NCBI GenBank assembly: GCA_963693305.1 | Contig: OY855904.1 | Span: forward strand, 38,507,417 to 38,571,416 | DNA length: 64,000 bases | Origin: Meandrina meandrites | Taxonomy: Eukaryota > Cnidaria > Anthozoa > Scleractinia > Meandrinidae | Direction of reading: 5' to 3' | In this document: one piece after another, positions 1-13,440 of the stretch | How positions within the stretch are numbered: the stretch's first letter is position 1 | How the letters are laid out: the number at the start of each line of letters is the position of its first letter | Program-made: the position numbers and the translations under genes | The notes under the pieces: model-generated | Databases searched by the model: none | The model's input: the letters and a program-made list of their open reading frames with translations, nothing else | Told to the model about the DNA's origin: nothing

Positions 1-133
1 CAACATTAGCATCAACTAATAAGATCAGTATACAAAGACGGTGATCGCCTATTTGTGCACTTTGCAAAGATTGCACGCGAGCTTTAAATTTTCAAATAAA
101 GTTTCCGTTTCGGGAAGAATTTTGACCACAGTG

Positions 134-3100
134 TTAGTCTAAGTGCTCCAGGCAAATCCTTCGATGTCGGCTTAGCTGGGAAGCTTGTGAAAAAGATTTG
201 TCGCATCGTTCACATAAAAATGGCTTCTCACCAGTATGCGTGCGCACGTGGTTATTCAAAGTGGTCGCTCCAGAGAATGAGCGCAAACAGTAGCCGCACT
301 TGAATGGTTTCTCACTGACATGAACGACAGCGTGCATGCGCAGTTCTTTCGGTTGCGCAAACGATTCTTGGCAATGACCACATCTGTAAGGTTTACAGGG
401 CATGCGCGAGCAGAGATGATTGTTAAGGAGAGATCGTTGAGTGAAAGTCATCTTGCACTGGCCGCATTTGAACTCATCGCCTTCCCCAACGTTTTCCAGC
501 ACTTTGTCGTATATCCGTCGGTAACCGGTACCCTCTTGAATTCCAGCGCTAGATTTTGTGACGTTATGACCAAGTGAGTTGCTGTTATTGATTTCCTGTT
601 GCATTCTGAATCTCTTGATGGGGCGTTGCGCGTCTGTAAGCAAGGATTCGTTAACAAGCCGCCTAGTTGATTCTTGAGGTAGCAAACTATAAACAGTTTG
701 CGTAGATGACTTTCGTTCCTGCTGGCGGCTTGCTCCAGAAGTGATATCAGCGTCAACGGAAATTTCGCCTTCACCTAACGATCGAGATGCACGTGGAACA
801 CGGACTATTACAGGTTGCTTCACACTTGATAATTTCCCTTAAAAAAAAATAGAAAGGACGCATGTTAATTTTTTGACATCATATCTTCTACATCCCACTT
901 CACTAAGCTCTGTCCGTTGTGCCATATCAGATCTTTTGAATTGTACGTAGATACTATAAAAGCTCTATAAAACTAGAGAGGCTTATTTATTTTAACACAT
1001 TTTAAAACGTTGAATTACCTTGTTTTCTTGTTCATACATTGCCCATTTTCATCCCCATAGCCCTTTTCGCTGCTATTAGCCGGTGGGGCCTTAGCACAAG
1101 AAAACGAAGGGCTCTGGAGACAAAGGATTTCCAGTCCGAGATTCTGGGACTTTCGGTGTTCATGTATGTAGTCGTGATGTTTCTATATACTGAATGGGAG
1201 AGTCATGGCGTTTTTTTACTTCCGCTCAAGATTTCTTTGTTTCAAACAAGCAATCAAAAAAATTCGAATTAATTAAAAAGTGCTATGTTCCCAGAGCCCT
1301 TCGTTTCTCGTGGCAAGGCCCACAGGCTAAGAGAAGCGAAAAGGGCGATGGGAACGGGAATGTACATTGCCACGACCAACCATCTATGGCAGGGGGAAGG
1401 GGCGTCTTAATAGAGTGGTAACGAACTTCCAGGGGGAGGGGGGGGGGGGGTATTAAGAGAGGGAGCTTGATAAAGCTTTCACTGAAGCTGTGTGGTCAGG
1501 TATGCTTATTTTATGTGCTGAAGAGTTTAAATGTTACTTATGTTTAGCTGATTCACTATCACGGTTCAAATCTCGTCAGTGAGCGATCAATGAGTGTACA
1601 GAATTCGGAGTAGTTACACTTAGAGCACAGACGGTAGAGTTGTTAACGAATAGCCTGCTTTGTGCAAGACGCGAACAAGTGAACATTGAACAATTGTTTC
1701 CTCCTTCCGATTTCAAATATCTTTTCCACAAAGTTGAAACAATATAAATTCTAGATAAGAAAAGTTGCAGTAAAAAAAGTTAATAGTGAAAGAAAAAAAC
1801 CTACCGGGTAAATGTTGAGTAAAATCCTTGATCCAGCCCCCTACGGGTATTCCCACGTGCTGTAGATAGTTGTCATCGTACCACACGAGTAATTCCGTAC
1901 CACGTGGTATTTCTCGGAATGCTCGATAGAAAATATTCGTGTCATGCTGGAATGCAAACAGGTTTTGTTCTTGTTTATGCCGGGCGCAACGAATAAATCG
2001 CATCCAGCTAGATGAATTCTTGTCACTGCCATCCAAACAGTAAACTAGTTTACTGTCCTCGTATATCTGCAACACAAAACAGCAGATCAGTGTTCTAGTT
2101 TCATCGATTTACTACCGTGCGACCGGACAAATAAACTCGAAGAGCAATTTTCACTTAAAGGCCCCTGTCACGAGCATAACTTCAAAACTTCAACAGCCCA
2201 AAAACATGTTTACACCATTGGAAACCTATTAACAGTGGTCAAGTTTTCTTAAAATTACTATACCAGTGTACTGGAGCTAAATATAGAGTGATACCACTGT
2301 GATACCGTCGGGAGATATTGATCTCAACTTGAAAAAGTAAGCCTGACTTTTTCAAGCTCTGTCCTTGTGGTTTGGAATAATTGATGAAAACTATTTACGG
2401 TCACCCTCTTCTTTAAACAATTTGCTAGATATCCTTCCCTTTCAGTTCTAGGAGCATTTCCTGCATGGTTAAAAGTGCTAAGTCGTAATTTTGGAGCCGT
2501 TTTACTGAAAAAGCCAAGAAATGTCCGTGACAGTGTTCCTTTAAGCGTCGAAAGTAATTCGTGTTTAATACTGACTCAATCTTCACTCTGATATAGGGAT
2601 TTTGGGATTTAGTACGACAAAACATAAGGAACTGAATCGAAACCTTTGAAAATGACGTCAATGATCATACCTCCCACATGTATGACGTATCCGTATCAGA
2701 TGTGACGTCATCAATGGAGACGCGCTTTCCTTCGTACGGGCCAATCCACGTTCCTACTGGGATATGCTGTTTTGCGCAAACTCCATAACCCGCCCCAGGA
2801 ATGCCGGACACACATAGTTTTACTTCATCCGGGAACGAAGCGACAGCGTAGCTCAGCTTTACATTTGCCTTTGGGGACTTCCTGTAGCCTGTTTCCATGG
2901 AAACAGTTGTGGTCTCAGTGTCTGGCCTTGTTGTTGGCTTCTTGGGCTCCTGCTCTGTCTGACAACAATCAGGACCTGAAGGAAAAATAAAACGATTGTG
3001 AACTGTACTATAAGTACCTATTTGACGAAAATAAGTTGCCCTATTTGAAAAATCTGAAGCAGCGTCTTATTTAACTCGTTATACAAATACAGTGTAGTTA

Positions 3101-4254
3101 ATTTGCACTTTTCTTGTTTTGCAAAAACCGCCTCTTTGTAACGTTCATCATTATTTAGCATACGTAATTTTACAATAATTGAGAGAATTCTCGCGCACTC
3201 ATTGCTGGAGAGTTATGGCCGATGAGAGTTTAGACTACAAGGCAGCTTTTAAAAACTTGAGAATTTCCAATAAACGGAAAGGGAGAGTTATGAAATGTAA
3301 TTGAGACACGAGCCAAAATTGCTGACAAACTCTTCAGCTTCAAGCAGAACAAAATGATCTTACGAACTTTCACTCGCGCGCGCACAATTTTGCGGCACAG
3401 ATTTCCTCTCCAATTCGCTGGTAAATTTTATTTTAACTTTGCATTGAAACTACTCGCTAGCGGCTCGTGGTTCTACTTGAGTTTTGAACATTTTAAGACG
3501 AATTTCTATAATCTATAAGATCTTTCAGTTGTGAACTCACTCTCATCAGTTTATTCAGTAATTTTGACGTTTTTAGCTCGTGTAACGGTGAATTATTTCC
3601 TTTTTTAGTCTTCTCGGGAATTGAATTATCCAGTAATCTTTCTAAACTTCCTCCGAAACTTCGAAGAAACGAGAACATTTCGCCATTCTGTAGACGACCT
3701 TCAGCTACTGCACACTAATGGCTAATAGTGTGCAATAGCTCAGCCAATGGAGTATACTATTAGAACTCTATTTAACAATTAGATTATGAGTTCGAGATTT
3801 CTATGAGGTGATAGTTGATGAGGCCGCAGGCCGAATCAACTATCACCTCATAGAATTAGAAATTGAGAGCGAATAATCTAATTGTTTTAGTAGAATTCTA
3901 ACTGAAATAAACGCAAATAATAGTTTCTAATTATTTTTCTACACATTATTAATCATATTATATTTTAAGCTTAGAATTGAAACAATACTACAAAAAAAAC
4001 AAATGAAATTTAATAAATAAACAAGTCGATCTATTAAATGGCATTTTCGTGTATTACAGATGAAATGTTGCCAAACATTAGGACACAAATTTCTTACCTG
4101 AGCTATCAAGCGTGTTTTCATTGATTTTCTCATAAGCATGTACCACTTTGACCGGATTTCTGCCGAAAAGGACATGCTGCAGATCAAGAGCAGTAAAAGG
4201 CTCTCGGCTGGGTGAAGATGCCGTAACATCCGTTGATGATGAGGCGTCGTCCAT
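134..4254 (-). CDS. PRDM paralog A: PR/SET-domain protein with four C2H2-type zinc fingers
   Basis: Exons in coding order are 4098-4254, 2671-2975, 1805-2066 and 134-837. Every junction has GT/AG and the phases run 1, 0, 1, giving about 475 residues. Exon 1 starts at the ATG at 4254, directly after a possible acceptor (TTACAG), and carries the short N-terminal motif shared with the neighbours. Exons 2 and 3 hold the two halves of a PR domain: [14 protein letters not shown], then [19 protein letters not shown] and ELLVWY. Exon 4 holds a low-complexity linker and four fingers near the C terminus. Finger 1 has C-x2-C-x12-H followed by Cys instead of the usual second His. Fingers 2 and 3 are classical, and finger 4 ends H-x3-C. 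PR proteins of this family bind DNA in the nucleus and control transcription, some by histone methylation. The exact orthology group is not assigned. Introns contain MITEs. Confidence 0.85.
1035..1366. repeat. Foldback MITE-like element in intron 3 of PRDM A
   Basis: About 80-base imperfect inverted arms lie at 1035-1117 and 1290-1366. Both arms share the blocks CCCTTTTCGCT and CGAAGGGCTCTGG on opposite strands. The interior (about 170 bases) has no coding signal. A short G-rich run (1432-1450) lies just downstream. Confidence 0.7.
2142..2660 (+). mobile_element. Older MITE of the GAGCGATTTTCACTT family, split by the piggyBac-like MITE
   Basis: The left part (2142-2158, GAGCAATTTTCACTTAA) and the right part (from 2545, GCGTCGAAAGTAATTCG) become continuous once the TTAA-flanked insert is removed. 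They then match the ends of the copies at 15,023-15,313 and 47,089-47,299. The right boundary is uncertain because the terminal repeat is not clear there. Confidence 0.55.
2155..2544. mobile_element. piggyBac-like MITE (TTAA-flanked) in intron 2 of PRDM A
   Basis: The segment is bounded by TTAA at 2155-2158 and 2541-2544. Its ends are inverted: TTAAAGGCCCCTGTCACG on the left and, on the other strand at the right, TTAAAGGAACACTGTCACG. TTAA duplication is characteristic of piggyBac-type elements. No transposase is encoded in its 390 bases. It interrupts an older element (see the entry at 2142-2660). Confidence 0.7.
3761..3900. repeat. Foldback element in intron 1 of PRDM A
   Basis: The near-perfect inner arms CTATGAGGTGATAGTTGAT and its reverse complement surround the centre GAGGCCGCAGGCCGA. 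The outer arms include AACAATTAGATTAT and its reverse complement. Such palindromic, non-coding elements recur through this window. Confidence 0.75.
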
Positions 4255-7200
4255 CTGTAACCAACACAGGTATAGCCCCAGTGAATATGCAAGTTTTATT
4301 TACACCTAATTGCAATAACGCTGTCATAGAAAAAAAAAACAAACACAAAAAAAGGCAAATAGGAATTAAATAAACTTAGCATTATAACGATATGTTTGAA
4401 TTCATCCAAAGAAACGGACTCAAAACACCTCAAAACGGCTAAAACTACACGGAAATCAATTTATGACACGATTAGTCATGTTAATATTTGTACGTATATA
4501 AACTCGTGAGTTTCCTGTAAATGCTGCCAGCTATGATAACTAAGCTAATTATTCCTATTTGGCATTTTCATTTTTCTTTTTAAAATGACAACGTTATTGC
4601 AATTAGGTGTACACAGAACTGACGTTAAGTACACATTATTATTTTGCATTTTCCCTTCTCCGTCGCCGCATGCACGAAAATATGCACCTGACCACGGGCT
4701 GTTTTCTCTGCCTCGACGCTTCCTCTCGAATTCACCTCACTTTTTTTAGCAAAAGGGCCCTTGTTTGCTAGTCACTATATTCTTACACTTTATTCAAACA
4801 CTGTGTAACGAAAGAAAAGTACCTTTGCATTTAGGGACCCTCTCCAGGCTCCGCGCGCTTATACCCTTCACCACCCATTTCCCATCCCTGACGAAAAAAT
4901 AAAAGAGGACTCTAGATTTGCGGAGGACAGAAATTTAGGGATAATGTTATGATGTCAAAATACATATCCCCCTTATTGGTCTCTAGTAAGTTGTACAAAT
5001 ATAGAGATTTGAAGTGTGGATCAAGACAGTTTCTTTTCTACAAATTTCTTGTCGTTATGCTTTATCTCGGTTTATAAAGTATTTCCCGAAAAAAAAAACA
5101 GACCCGACTTTAACGAACATCCTATATAGCGGAGCACAGCGCGGCGAAGCTGGGAGAGAGTCGGTGAACAAACCGAGCCGGCAAGGCGAGAGAAAAGTGG
5201 CTTTGCTCGCGCTTACATCCTTAATTTTCTCCCTGCCGGAAATATTTATTTAGCGATCCCTAATTAACTCAAAACTACCTTGCAGAAACGATCATTTCCA
5301 AAAAGGCTGCGACTGGATTTTATGACGTACATAGCGAATCGCTATTTGATTTAACGAGCTTTCTCTTATAACGCCGAAAAGATTTAGAGGTTCCTAAACG
5401 AAAATTACGTGCTGTTCATACAACCGGCTATAATGTCTTGGGCAGGAATTTAGTGTTACAAACTTAACTTCAAACGTTTAAGTCTCTTTCAAATTAAGTA
5501 CAAGGTGCATTAAAAAGCACCATAAATTAATTACGCCACACTCAGAAATGTTATTTTTTTGCTAACGGGAAAAGCTTACGGACATTTTGGAAGATAAAAA
5601 AAATTGTTAGATTTGAATAACCATTTAATTAATATAATGAACGCGACATGGTTTTGTCAGGCTCATCGTATATAAGTACTTTCTCAGTTTACCTCAAAAA
5701 AAATATTTCTCAGCTTACCTAAAATTTGGGAAGAAGAAGTTCCTTGCAGTGCTCGAAACACTTCATTAATTTCGCTAATTCTTAGCTTATTTCACGGCTA
5801 TCGATCAATTTCATACGCAGAAAATTTCTTTAATATCAGACTCCACCCTGTCCAATGAAATGCTTCCTTTCTTACGCAGTTGCTGATTGATGTCAGATTT
5901 CTAAGTTATAACAAGCTTCCTTATTGGTGCGGCTTGATCAAACAAATCACTGACGTATACCTATTGCGCAAGATTTGTTCTAGGGGCACCAATTAATGCG
6001 TCGGTTTCTCCCCCTACTGTATTACGCATCGAGAAAAACAATTTTAAAGAACTCACAACCTTTAGGCATTTAACAATTTCACTTAAACACTCAAATAAAT
6101 ATATCTTATTTTAATATATAAGTAGAAAGCTGTATTAAAACTTTCGAACATTCGAAGTGTCTGAAGAAACAAGCTCTTCAAACTGGGAAGGCGAATAAAA
6201 CTAAGAAACTATGACGAGTTTTCAGAGTAAAATGCACGTAAATCTTCGCCTGGCAGTTCTAAGATCGCTTTGGGTTCACACACAAAAGTTTCTGAACATT
6301 TACCAAGTTATCAAAGGAGAATTAAGGTATACGTTGATTTAAGTTCCAAAAACGTTTAAGATCAATTAACTTCACCATGAGGGTGAAGGCGGAAACAGGA
6401 ATCTGTGTGTATTGTACACTCAATAAAATTCATTTCAGTTCAATTCAAAAGCACACCACAGAACTAAAGAGTTCAATAGTGGAAATCGTTTTCAAGAATC
6501 GAAAATATCGTAGATGCCACTTAAGTACTGTATAATTCGAAAGAGAAACGAAGACTTTTTTCAACCCATTGTTACCTTATATCCACCATACAGGTACAGT
6601 TATGGTCTTTCGTGTTTGAAATGTTTTCCATTGACATTTTGAAGCAGTCTGTGAGAGTGTAGCAAACACTGTATAAACGATGTGTATATTTCCGTGACAA
6701 TTTAAAGTCAAAATAAAAAAACTTGTGTGTTCAAAACTGTTTTTCAATAGCTGAAGTTGAAAGGATTAGTTAATTCTTTGTTTGAATGACCATTTTTTTC
6801 ATCATTCTCGTGTCAGTCAACAAAAGAGAATGGAGTCCTTTCACAGCGACTGCCGGCCCGCCTTGAAAAGCTTACAGCAAAAAGAATTCGACCAAACAAA
6901 TAAAAAAACACTTCTATTAAACATGCCGCACTGGAGTATGCCGCACTAATACTGAAGAATATCACAGAGTCGTGATGGCAAAAAGATCAAACAACGCCTC
7001 GTGGGAGGAAAGTGATGGCGGAGAAAGGACTCGACCAGGTTTGACAAAATGGAAGCAAAGTCCAACAATTTTATCGCACATACCACAATTGAAATGGCGA
7101 AACGTTTGTTTGTTCTCTGTTTGTTTTATCGAACCTGTGTTAGAAAACTGCTATATCTTACCTTCGCAAATGTTTGCTTCTCTTCGGAATGCTTCCGTGC

Positions 7201-10200
7201 CCAGGTAAATGATATCGTTCAGTGTTGAAGCCTTTTGGTCGATCTAATGTATGCCAATTTTGTCAAATTTCACTCGGGCTTTAAACCAACCAATAAGAAC
7301 ATTTTATGCAGTTTACGCACGAGGCTGCCAGGTCTTATTTGCAGTGAATATTTCAAATCCTCTCTACCCTCGCGGCGTTCAAATGACTCGCGACCACGAG
7401 CTTATATATGATAAATATTTAATGAGGCCGGTCATCTAAAACAGCCCACTTCAAAAACGAGCGAAAAATAACTTCTGATATCATGCCTTGAAAGCTGGGA
7501 TACCGAGGTTTTAAAACATTAGAGTAAATGATTAGTTTTTACCGACTATTTTAAGTTTCTGGTTCACCATGAAACTGCGATAAATGACCGCAGCGAGTAT
7601 TTCATTATGGAACCATGTCGGGAATGTTATTGATTCCTCGCCCTTGTAAGCAACAGCACATGTGTTTCAGAAAAGTTTCGTTCAAAATGTAAAAAGACAA
7701 AAACTGTTTGCCTTTCGCATCCATGGAGTAGAGAATTCGTCTCGTTAGACAAAGCAAGATGAAGCCTTCTCTTTGAATTATTTAGAATTTCGTGACTTTA
7801 ACAAACACTGAAGTGACAGTATGTAAAACGGCATAGTGATTTTACAGAAAAGCAAACTTAATTTACGTAGACGCAAAGAGTTTTCTTTACTCAAAAGAAC
7901 CAGTTTAAAAAGTTTGTTTAGTTACGTAGCTACAAAATGTAAAATTTCTCCAATTTTCCGGGTTTTGAGATTGAAAGCAAATGAAAAACAGCCCCAACAC
8001 GTGGTTAAGTTTTTCACTGTGTGACATAAGTGGAGTGGGGTGGGGTTTATTTTGACTATGGTGACCTTATTTTCCGTTCGGAACTATAGTTAGACAAACA
8101 ATCAGCAACATTTTTTAAAGAACCTATTCAAATCTTGTTTTCAGTCAAGATAAACTTCAGCAAATATTTGCATTTGTTTTAAAACGTTTCCCAAGTACCC
8201 AGGTAGCCGAGAATAGCCGAGATTAGCTTGCAAGGGAAACCTGATCGTACACAGACAATTCATTTAATTAATAGCGTGGGTGAAAATTGAAATGAACACT
8301 TTTGCAGAATACTAAGTGCTAGAATTCGAAAATCTCGTGAATTTCAGTGACAATTAAAGGTAAATAATTTAAATTTGTCACGATAGAAAATCGTACCTTG
8401 CATGTCAATGAATCTGCCTGATTTGCTTTCAACACGTTTTACACCGTTTACATTACAATAATTCCAGCTCTATTTTAGACCATCCATGAGCCATTAAGTT
8501 ATTTGACATTTTCGCTGATTAAACTGACTGTTTCTCTCTAGGCCATATGGCACTACTTGAAACTTAAAAATGCACAGGAGTTTCAAAGTTGACACTTTTT
8601 CTCTTGTCTTGTCAACCTGTACCCTCCAAACCTTACCTAGTTCGTCCCTAGAACACGATATATTAAATCAATTTTCTCTTCCAGAATTTAAAAGCAAAGC
8701 ACGTTAACACTATGAACGCTATTATAGCTATTAAAAAATATCTTTATACAAAGAGGATAGTATGTTTGCATATCTGCCTCGCTGCTTTCAGCTCAACATC
8801 ACTGAATTGACGAGTGCTGCTAAAAAAAACAATTGGTTATCTCCTTGGAACTCTGATGTATGCCTTGAAACCCGAAACACAGCATGTTAAATAGCATTAA
8901 ATGGCGTTTAATTTGGCTTTAATCGAATCCAAAATCCGGCAAACCTATGGCCGTTGCTGAGAGCTACATTTGGCTGGTTTTACTAACAGCAAATACGAAG
9001 TGAAATACTCTCAAGATTCTCCTTTGTTGTGTCTGTTGAATCCATATTCTAGCTCCAGTATAAATAATTTAATGTAAACATGATACTTCGAAATAAGTAA
9101 ATGTGCAACAGAAGCCCTTAAAAGGATTGTTGAGCTAAACATTTTTGCAGATCAGTTAAAGCCTAAGGAAGCCAGCTGAAAGCAAAGTAAGCCACTTAAA
9201 AGTCTGCTTGCTTTATTTCATGTTTCTTCCAGCTTTTAAGCGACGAATTCCACCGTTAATGCGCTTTCAATCATCTGTTCACGTTCCTGACATCTGTTTC
9301 TCGTGGAACTTCCTGCTACCGGCTTTGGTTAAGGGCGACACTCCGCACACATGGCGAAAACGACTGCAGTTTGCACAACACAAAATCGTCAAGAACATAT
9401 TGAAGTTTTCCACGCATATGGAAAATTTCCATCTTGCTACCTTTTTTTTAATTATTACCAATTTCGATCCTGGCTTCTGCCTGTTTTCCTTTAATGGCGG
9501 CGCTGGTACGAGCTAAGTTTTACAAGTCACTGCCACTACCTTAAACACTTTACTTTAAAAAGATGCATTCTTCACCAAGTAGATTACTAAAAAGACGTAG
9601 ATACCTTCATCTAACCTGTAATAATATTTTATAAGCAGTATTCACTGCAACTAGGGGGCAGTTTTGCTTCTTTTGTAATAAGCTATACATGCGATTCCCT
9701 GTATTCTTCTTGTTTTGTTTCTACTTAATACCCGGGTTAGTTTTCCCGCCATTTTTTGCGCATGTGCAGATGTCTTGCACTGGCAATCTCTTATGATCAA
9801 GTCGTAGCACCAGTTTCTTTAGTTTAGCGAAACAATAAAGGCAAAGATAATTTCTACTCTTCTTTCAAAAGCAGAAATGGTCCATCGATTTCACTTCAAT
9901 ATTCAAGTACTGGTTTTCCATTTGTTTTTTTGATTGACATATTGTTTTCGCGGGCCTCCAGGGATCCACTCATGTCGACTCATGTCGATCATTAAAAATT
10001 TTCCCTCTCAATCGTCTTCGATCTAATTTGTTTTCCGCTTCATTTGATATTGGTCCTATTGTCCAATTATTTACTTTGTGATTTGCTTCTCTCGCTCTTC
10101 AATTCCATTTACAGGCGCAGGAGTAAATTGCGACGAAATGAATCAGCACGATTAAACAATACGCCGTTCATATAAACACATGCATGCAGTAATTCATTGT

Positions 10201-13200
10201 TATCGACCGCAAAATTCCGTACAAGTTTAATAAAGCTCCTGGTGACTACCTCTTTTTTAAACCCACTAATTCTAATTCTTTTTTCTCTCTTGAGCCACTA
10301 CTGTTCAGACAGATTAATGAACTCCCGCACTGTTGATAAACTTCGAAATTCCAGACCGTTCCTTCATGTGAATATTCGTCATAACACAGTCCTTGGAAAA
10401 GACCTGAAGCGTCTGTAGTGGATTTTAAGTCCAGTAACCTCTCAAGCTATGACTTTTCGCACGCGCGAAATTGAACTGAATAACATCGATTCAGCAGTGA
10501 CTTAGTCTTGTCATCGCAACTTTAAGAGGCATGCAACTATTCTGGTGTTGAAAACACATTTGTGTGGTATTGCAACCTTAATTTAGATTATATGTTGCTA
10601 TATTTTTATTAACTGAAAGTCCACCTTTTCCAACCAAATTGCCGATTTAGCGGCCCCTGTAAGAAAAACGGAACAGCTTTCGTGACTATGCAGAAAGCCC
10701 AGAAGCTATTTTGATGTTTCGACGAAAATTTTCCGTGTTGCGGGTGACTGCTGTCATTCTTAATGAGATAATGGCCCAGACAAGAATAATATTCTAGGTA
10801 AAACAATCATTTCACAGTGCAGAATAATTTGCTTCTCGAGAGTCCAAAGTTCCGCATACATTGTGAATGAAAACAAATACAGGCCCGCCGTTTAACCCCC
10901 ACGGTGGAATGTGTTCCGTTTCCGATGAATATTTAAATATTGTGTTGGAAATTTTGAAGTTTTCCGTTTCCTATATAAGATACCGTGTTTCACGCTGAAT
11001 TACACAATACGTTTAAGCTGTGTTGTTATCATTTTGTTTTGTTTCGTTTTTTTTTTCAGTTTTTTTTTTGAAGACACGTTGTTTCCTTATGCTAACGTTA
11101 CGTTTTCAGGGAAAAGTGTGTTAGCGAATACTAGCCAACGATTAAAAGAGTTATTTCAATGGAACCTATTTTTGAAATAAAATAATTTTAACATATAGTT
11201 TGTATTGAACAGATTTTCTCTCCGGAACTTGATATCTGCATCCGTTATAGATGCAACTGACGGTTTATCGGAAAACGCGACTGCTTCTTGTTCTAAATCT
11301 ATAATTAAATTCATGCGTATATATACTTGAATACTGCCTTTAGAAAATCACGTTTCCAAGTAAACAAACAAATAAAAAGCTAGTATTTCTCTGCCGGTGT
11401 GTTCATCAATTATATTTCAAACGAGCAGCTAATACTCGCTTTCACGTAAATCGAGTAATTAGATCTACTTTGCATATGCAACTTCTGTATGAGTCAGCTT
11501 GCTTGGTCATCTTGAAAAACTACTTTCAAAAGTTTCCTCTCAAAATCTTTACGCTGGATTTAAGGAGCAGACAAGATTCCGTCTCCTGTTTATTGTGGCA
11601 AAAATTTCCTACTTGCACTGCTACGTAGAACGGTAAACACACAAACAGACTTTTACCTCGACTCCCATTATGGCCGGTCACGAGTAAGACTTTGGAATGC
11701 GGAATTTTTTAGAACAATGTCAATCGGCATGACTTTAAACAAAGATAATGGGTACATTATCCATTTTGTGCCAAGCAAGAATGATACGCGAGACACAGTA
11801 TTTGAGCGCCTTGAGAATTAACGCACAGAGTTTGTAGTGAAAACGAATTTCTAACGTGGAACAAGGAAATAGCAAGTTGCGGCCTTATAGAAAGCCTGGT
11901 ATTGGTGAGTTCGTACATTTAAATGAAGAATGTAATTTTCTGGTAAAGAGATAAATATTGAATTAGATAGTGCTGGTTGAAATACTGCAGAAGGAAAACA
12001 ACATTGCATAACCGATCTCAACTAAAACGTTAATCTAAAGATTTTCCGCCAAAAATAAAATATTGCTACCGGGCTTGAAGGCCCGTCAGCCTTTCACTCA
12101 CACTCGAATCAAACTTAAACTTCGTGGAAGAGGTTCACCTCATTTTATCAGGATACTGTTAGCTTTTAGCTTCTACTACTTGAAGAAGACTTTGGCTGTA
12201 GGAAGCTCAGAACGCGAGGACGTGAGCTGCGAATTTCAACATTTATACGTACGTGTCCTTAGTTTCCTATACTTGCCTTTAACCGGCACAATATGACATT
12301 TTGATCCTTGTAATTCTATTCACGGCTTAAGTGACATGTTTCACTTCCCAGAAGGGACAAAAAATCTTTTCCCTGACCTCTACTGCGGGTTTATCTTGCC
12401 TCTAAAGCAAAGCCTTTTGTCTTTGTGCGCCTTGTGACAGCAAACGGGAAACTGAAGTGAGTTTTTAACAATGACATAATGGAGACGGGAAAATTTCGAA
12501 CCTCATTCTGTGCGGGGGCTGAAAAGCGAATAATCCAACAGACATTTTCTTTCTATTAGAACAAAAAAGCCGGAAAACGAGATGAAACAGTCTTCACCAC
12601 ATGTACTCCGCGGAAGGTTTTGTAAAAGTTCAGCAAATCCATGATAAACATTCTGACAAGTTTGTTATTACTAATGCATAGCACAACCCATCAGCCTTAG
12701 CTTAGTCAGGCCCACGTCAGGGAATGTTGCCGACATATTGTTTATTCTTCGACCGGAGTTTTCGCCGACTTAAAGGCGTGCAGCAAGTCAACACATCAGT
12801 TATTGCATGTCGTTACGTCATTTCTGAGTTTTGATCCCAAATCTAAATTAACCGCGCGACGCCAATGTCTAGAAAAACAAATAAGTGGAATGATTTCGTT
12901 CTGTGCGTGACCGTAGCTTTTGTAAAGTTCAGTCGCAATATAAACCGTACGAAGGCAAATAAATACCGCTTACATAAAACTGTCGACAAAAATAGTCACT
13001 TGTGGACAGAAATATTTGAGGCAAGCAAGAGTGGCATAAGAAGTTAATTGTGGAGATATTGAGGACGGAATTATTGAATTTACCATGGAGAATGTACTAA
13101 CGTTAGAAAAGAATCGAGCTGCGTAAGGAAGGAGGAAAATAATATCTATTACCCTTTTGTTTAAGATTTTAAAGCAAAATGGATAAAAGACTTGCAGGAA

Positions 13201-13440
13201 TTATCTAAAGAATCAATTTAACCAGTTGTTATCAAATATCTTTTTACAGCCCCAGCATGCAAATTGGACCCCTCGTTTCAAGTGCTCAGTCATATCGACC
13301 GCATTTAAAACTTTCAAAATCATCCGCTACAATTGTTATAGTAGTAAAGGTTTTTATTAGTGGCAAGGGATTCCTCTGCAGTTTCACGAGTTGAACTGAA
13401 AGTACATTTTCTTCTTCTTCAGCGTATAAAAGCATTGCAT
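4255..13440. other. 9.2 kb intergenic region between divergent PRDM genes A and B
   Basis: Both flanking genes start at its edges and point away from it, so it must hold their upstream regulatory DNA. I see only AT-rich sequence, short open frames without recognisable domains (the longest about 100 codons at 9208-9516), and no RNA gene. Just upstream of the gene B start is a pyrimidine tract ending in CAG (about 13,409-13,423) that could be the acceptor of a 5' UTR intron. Confidence 0.6.
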
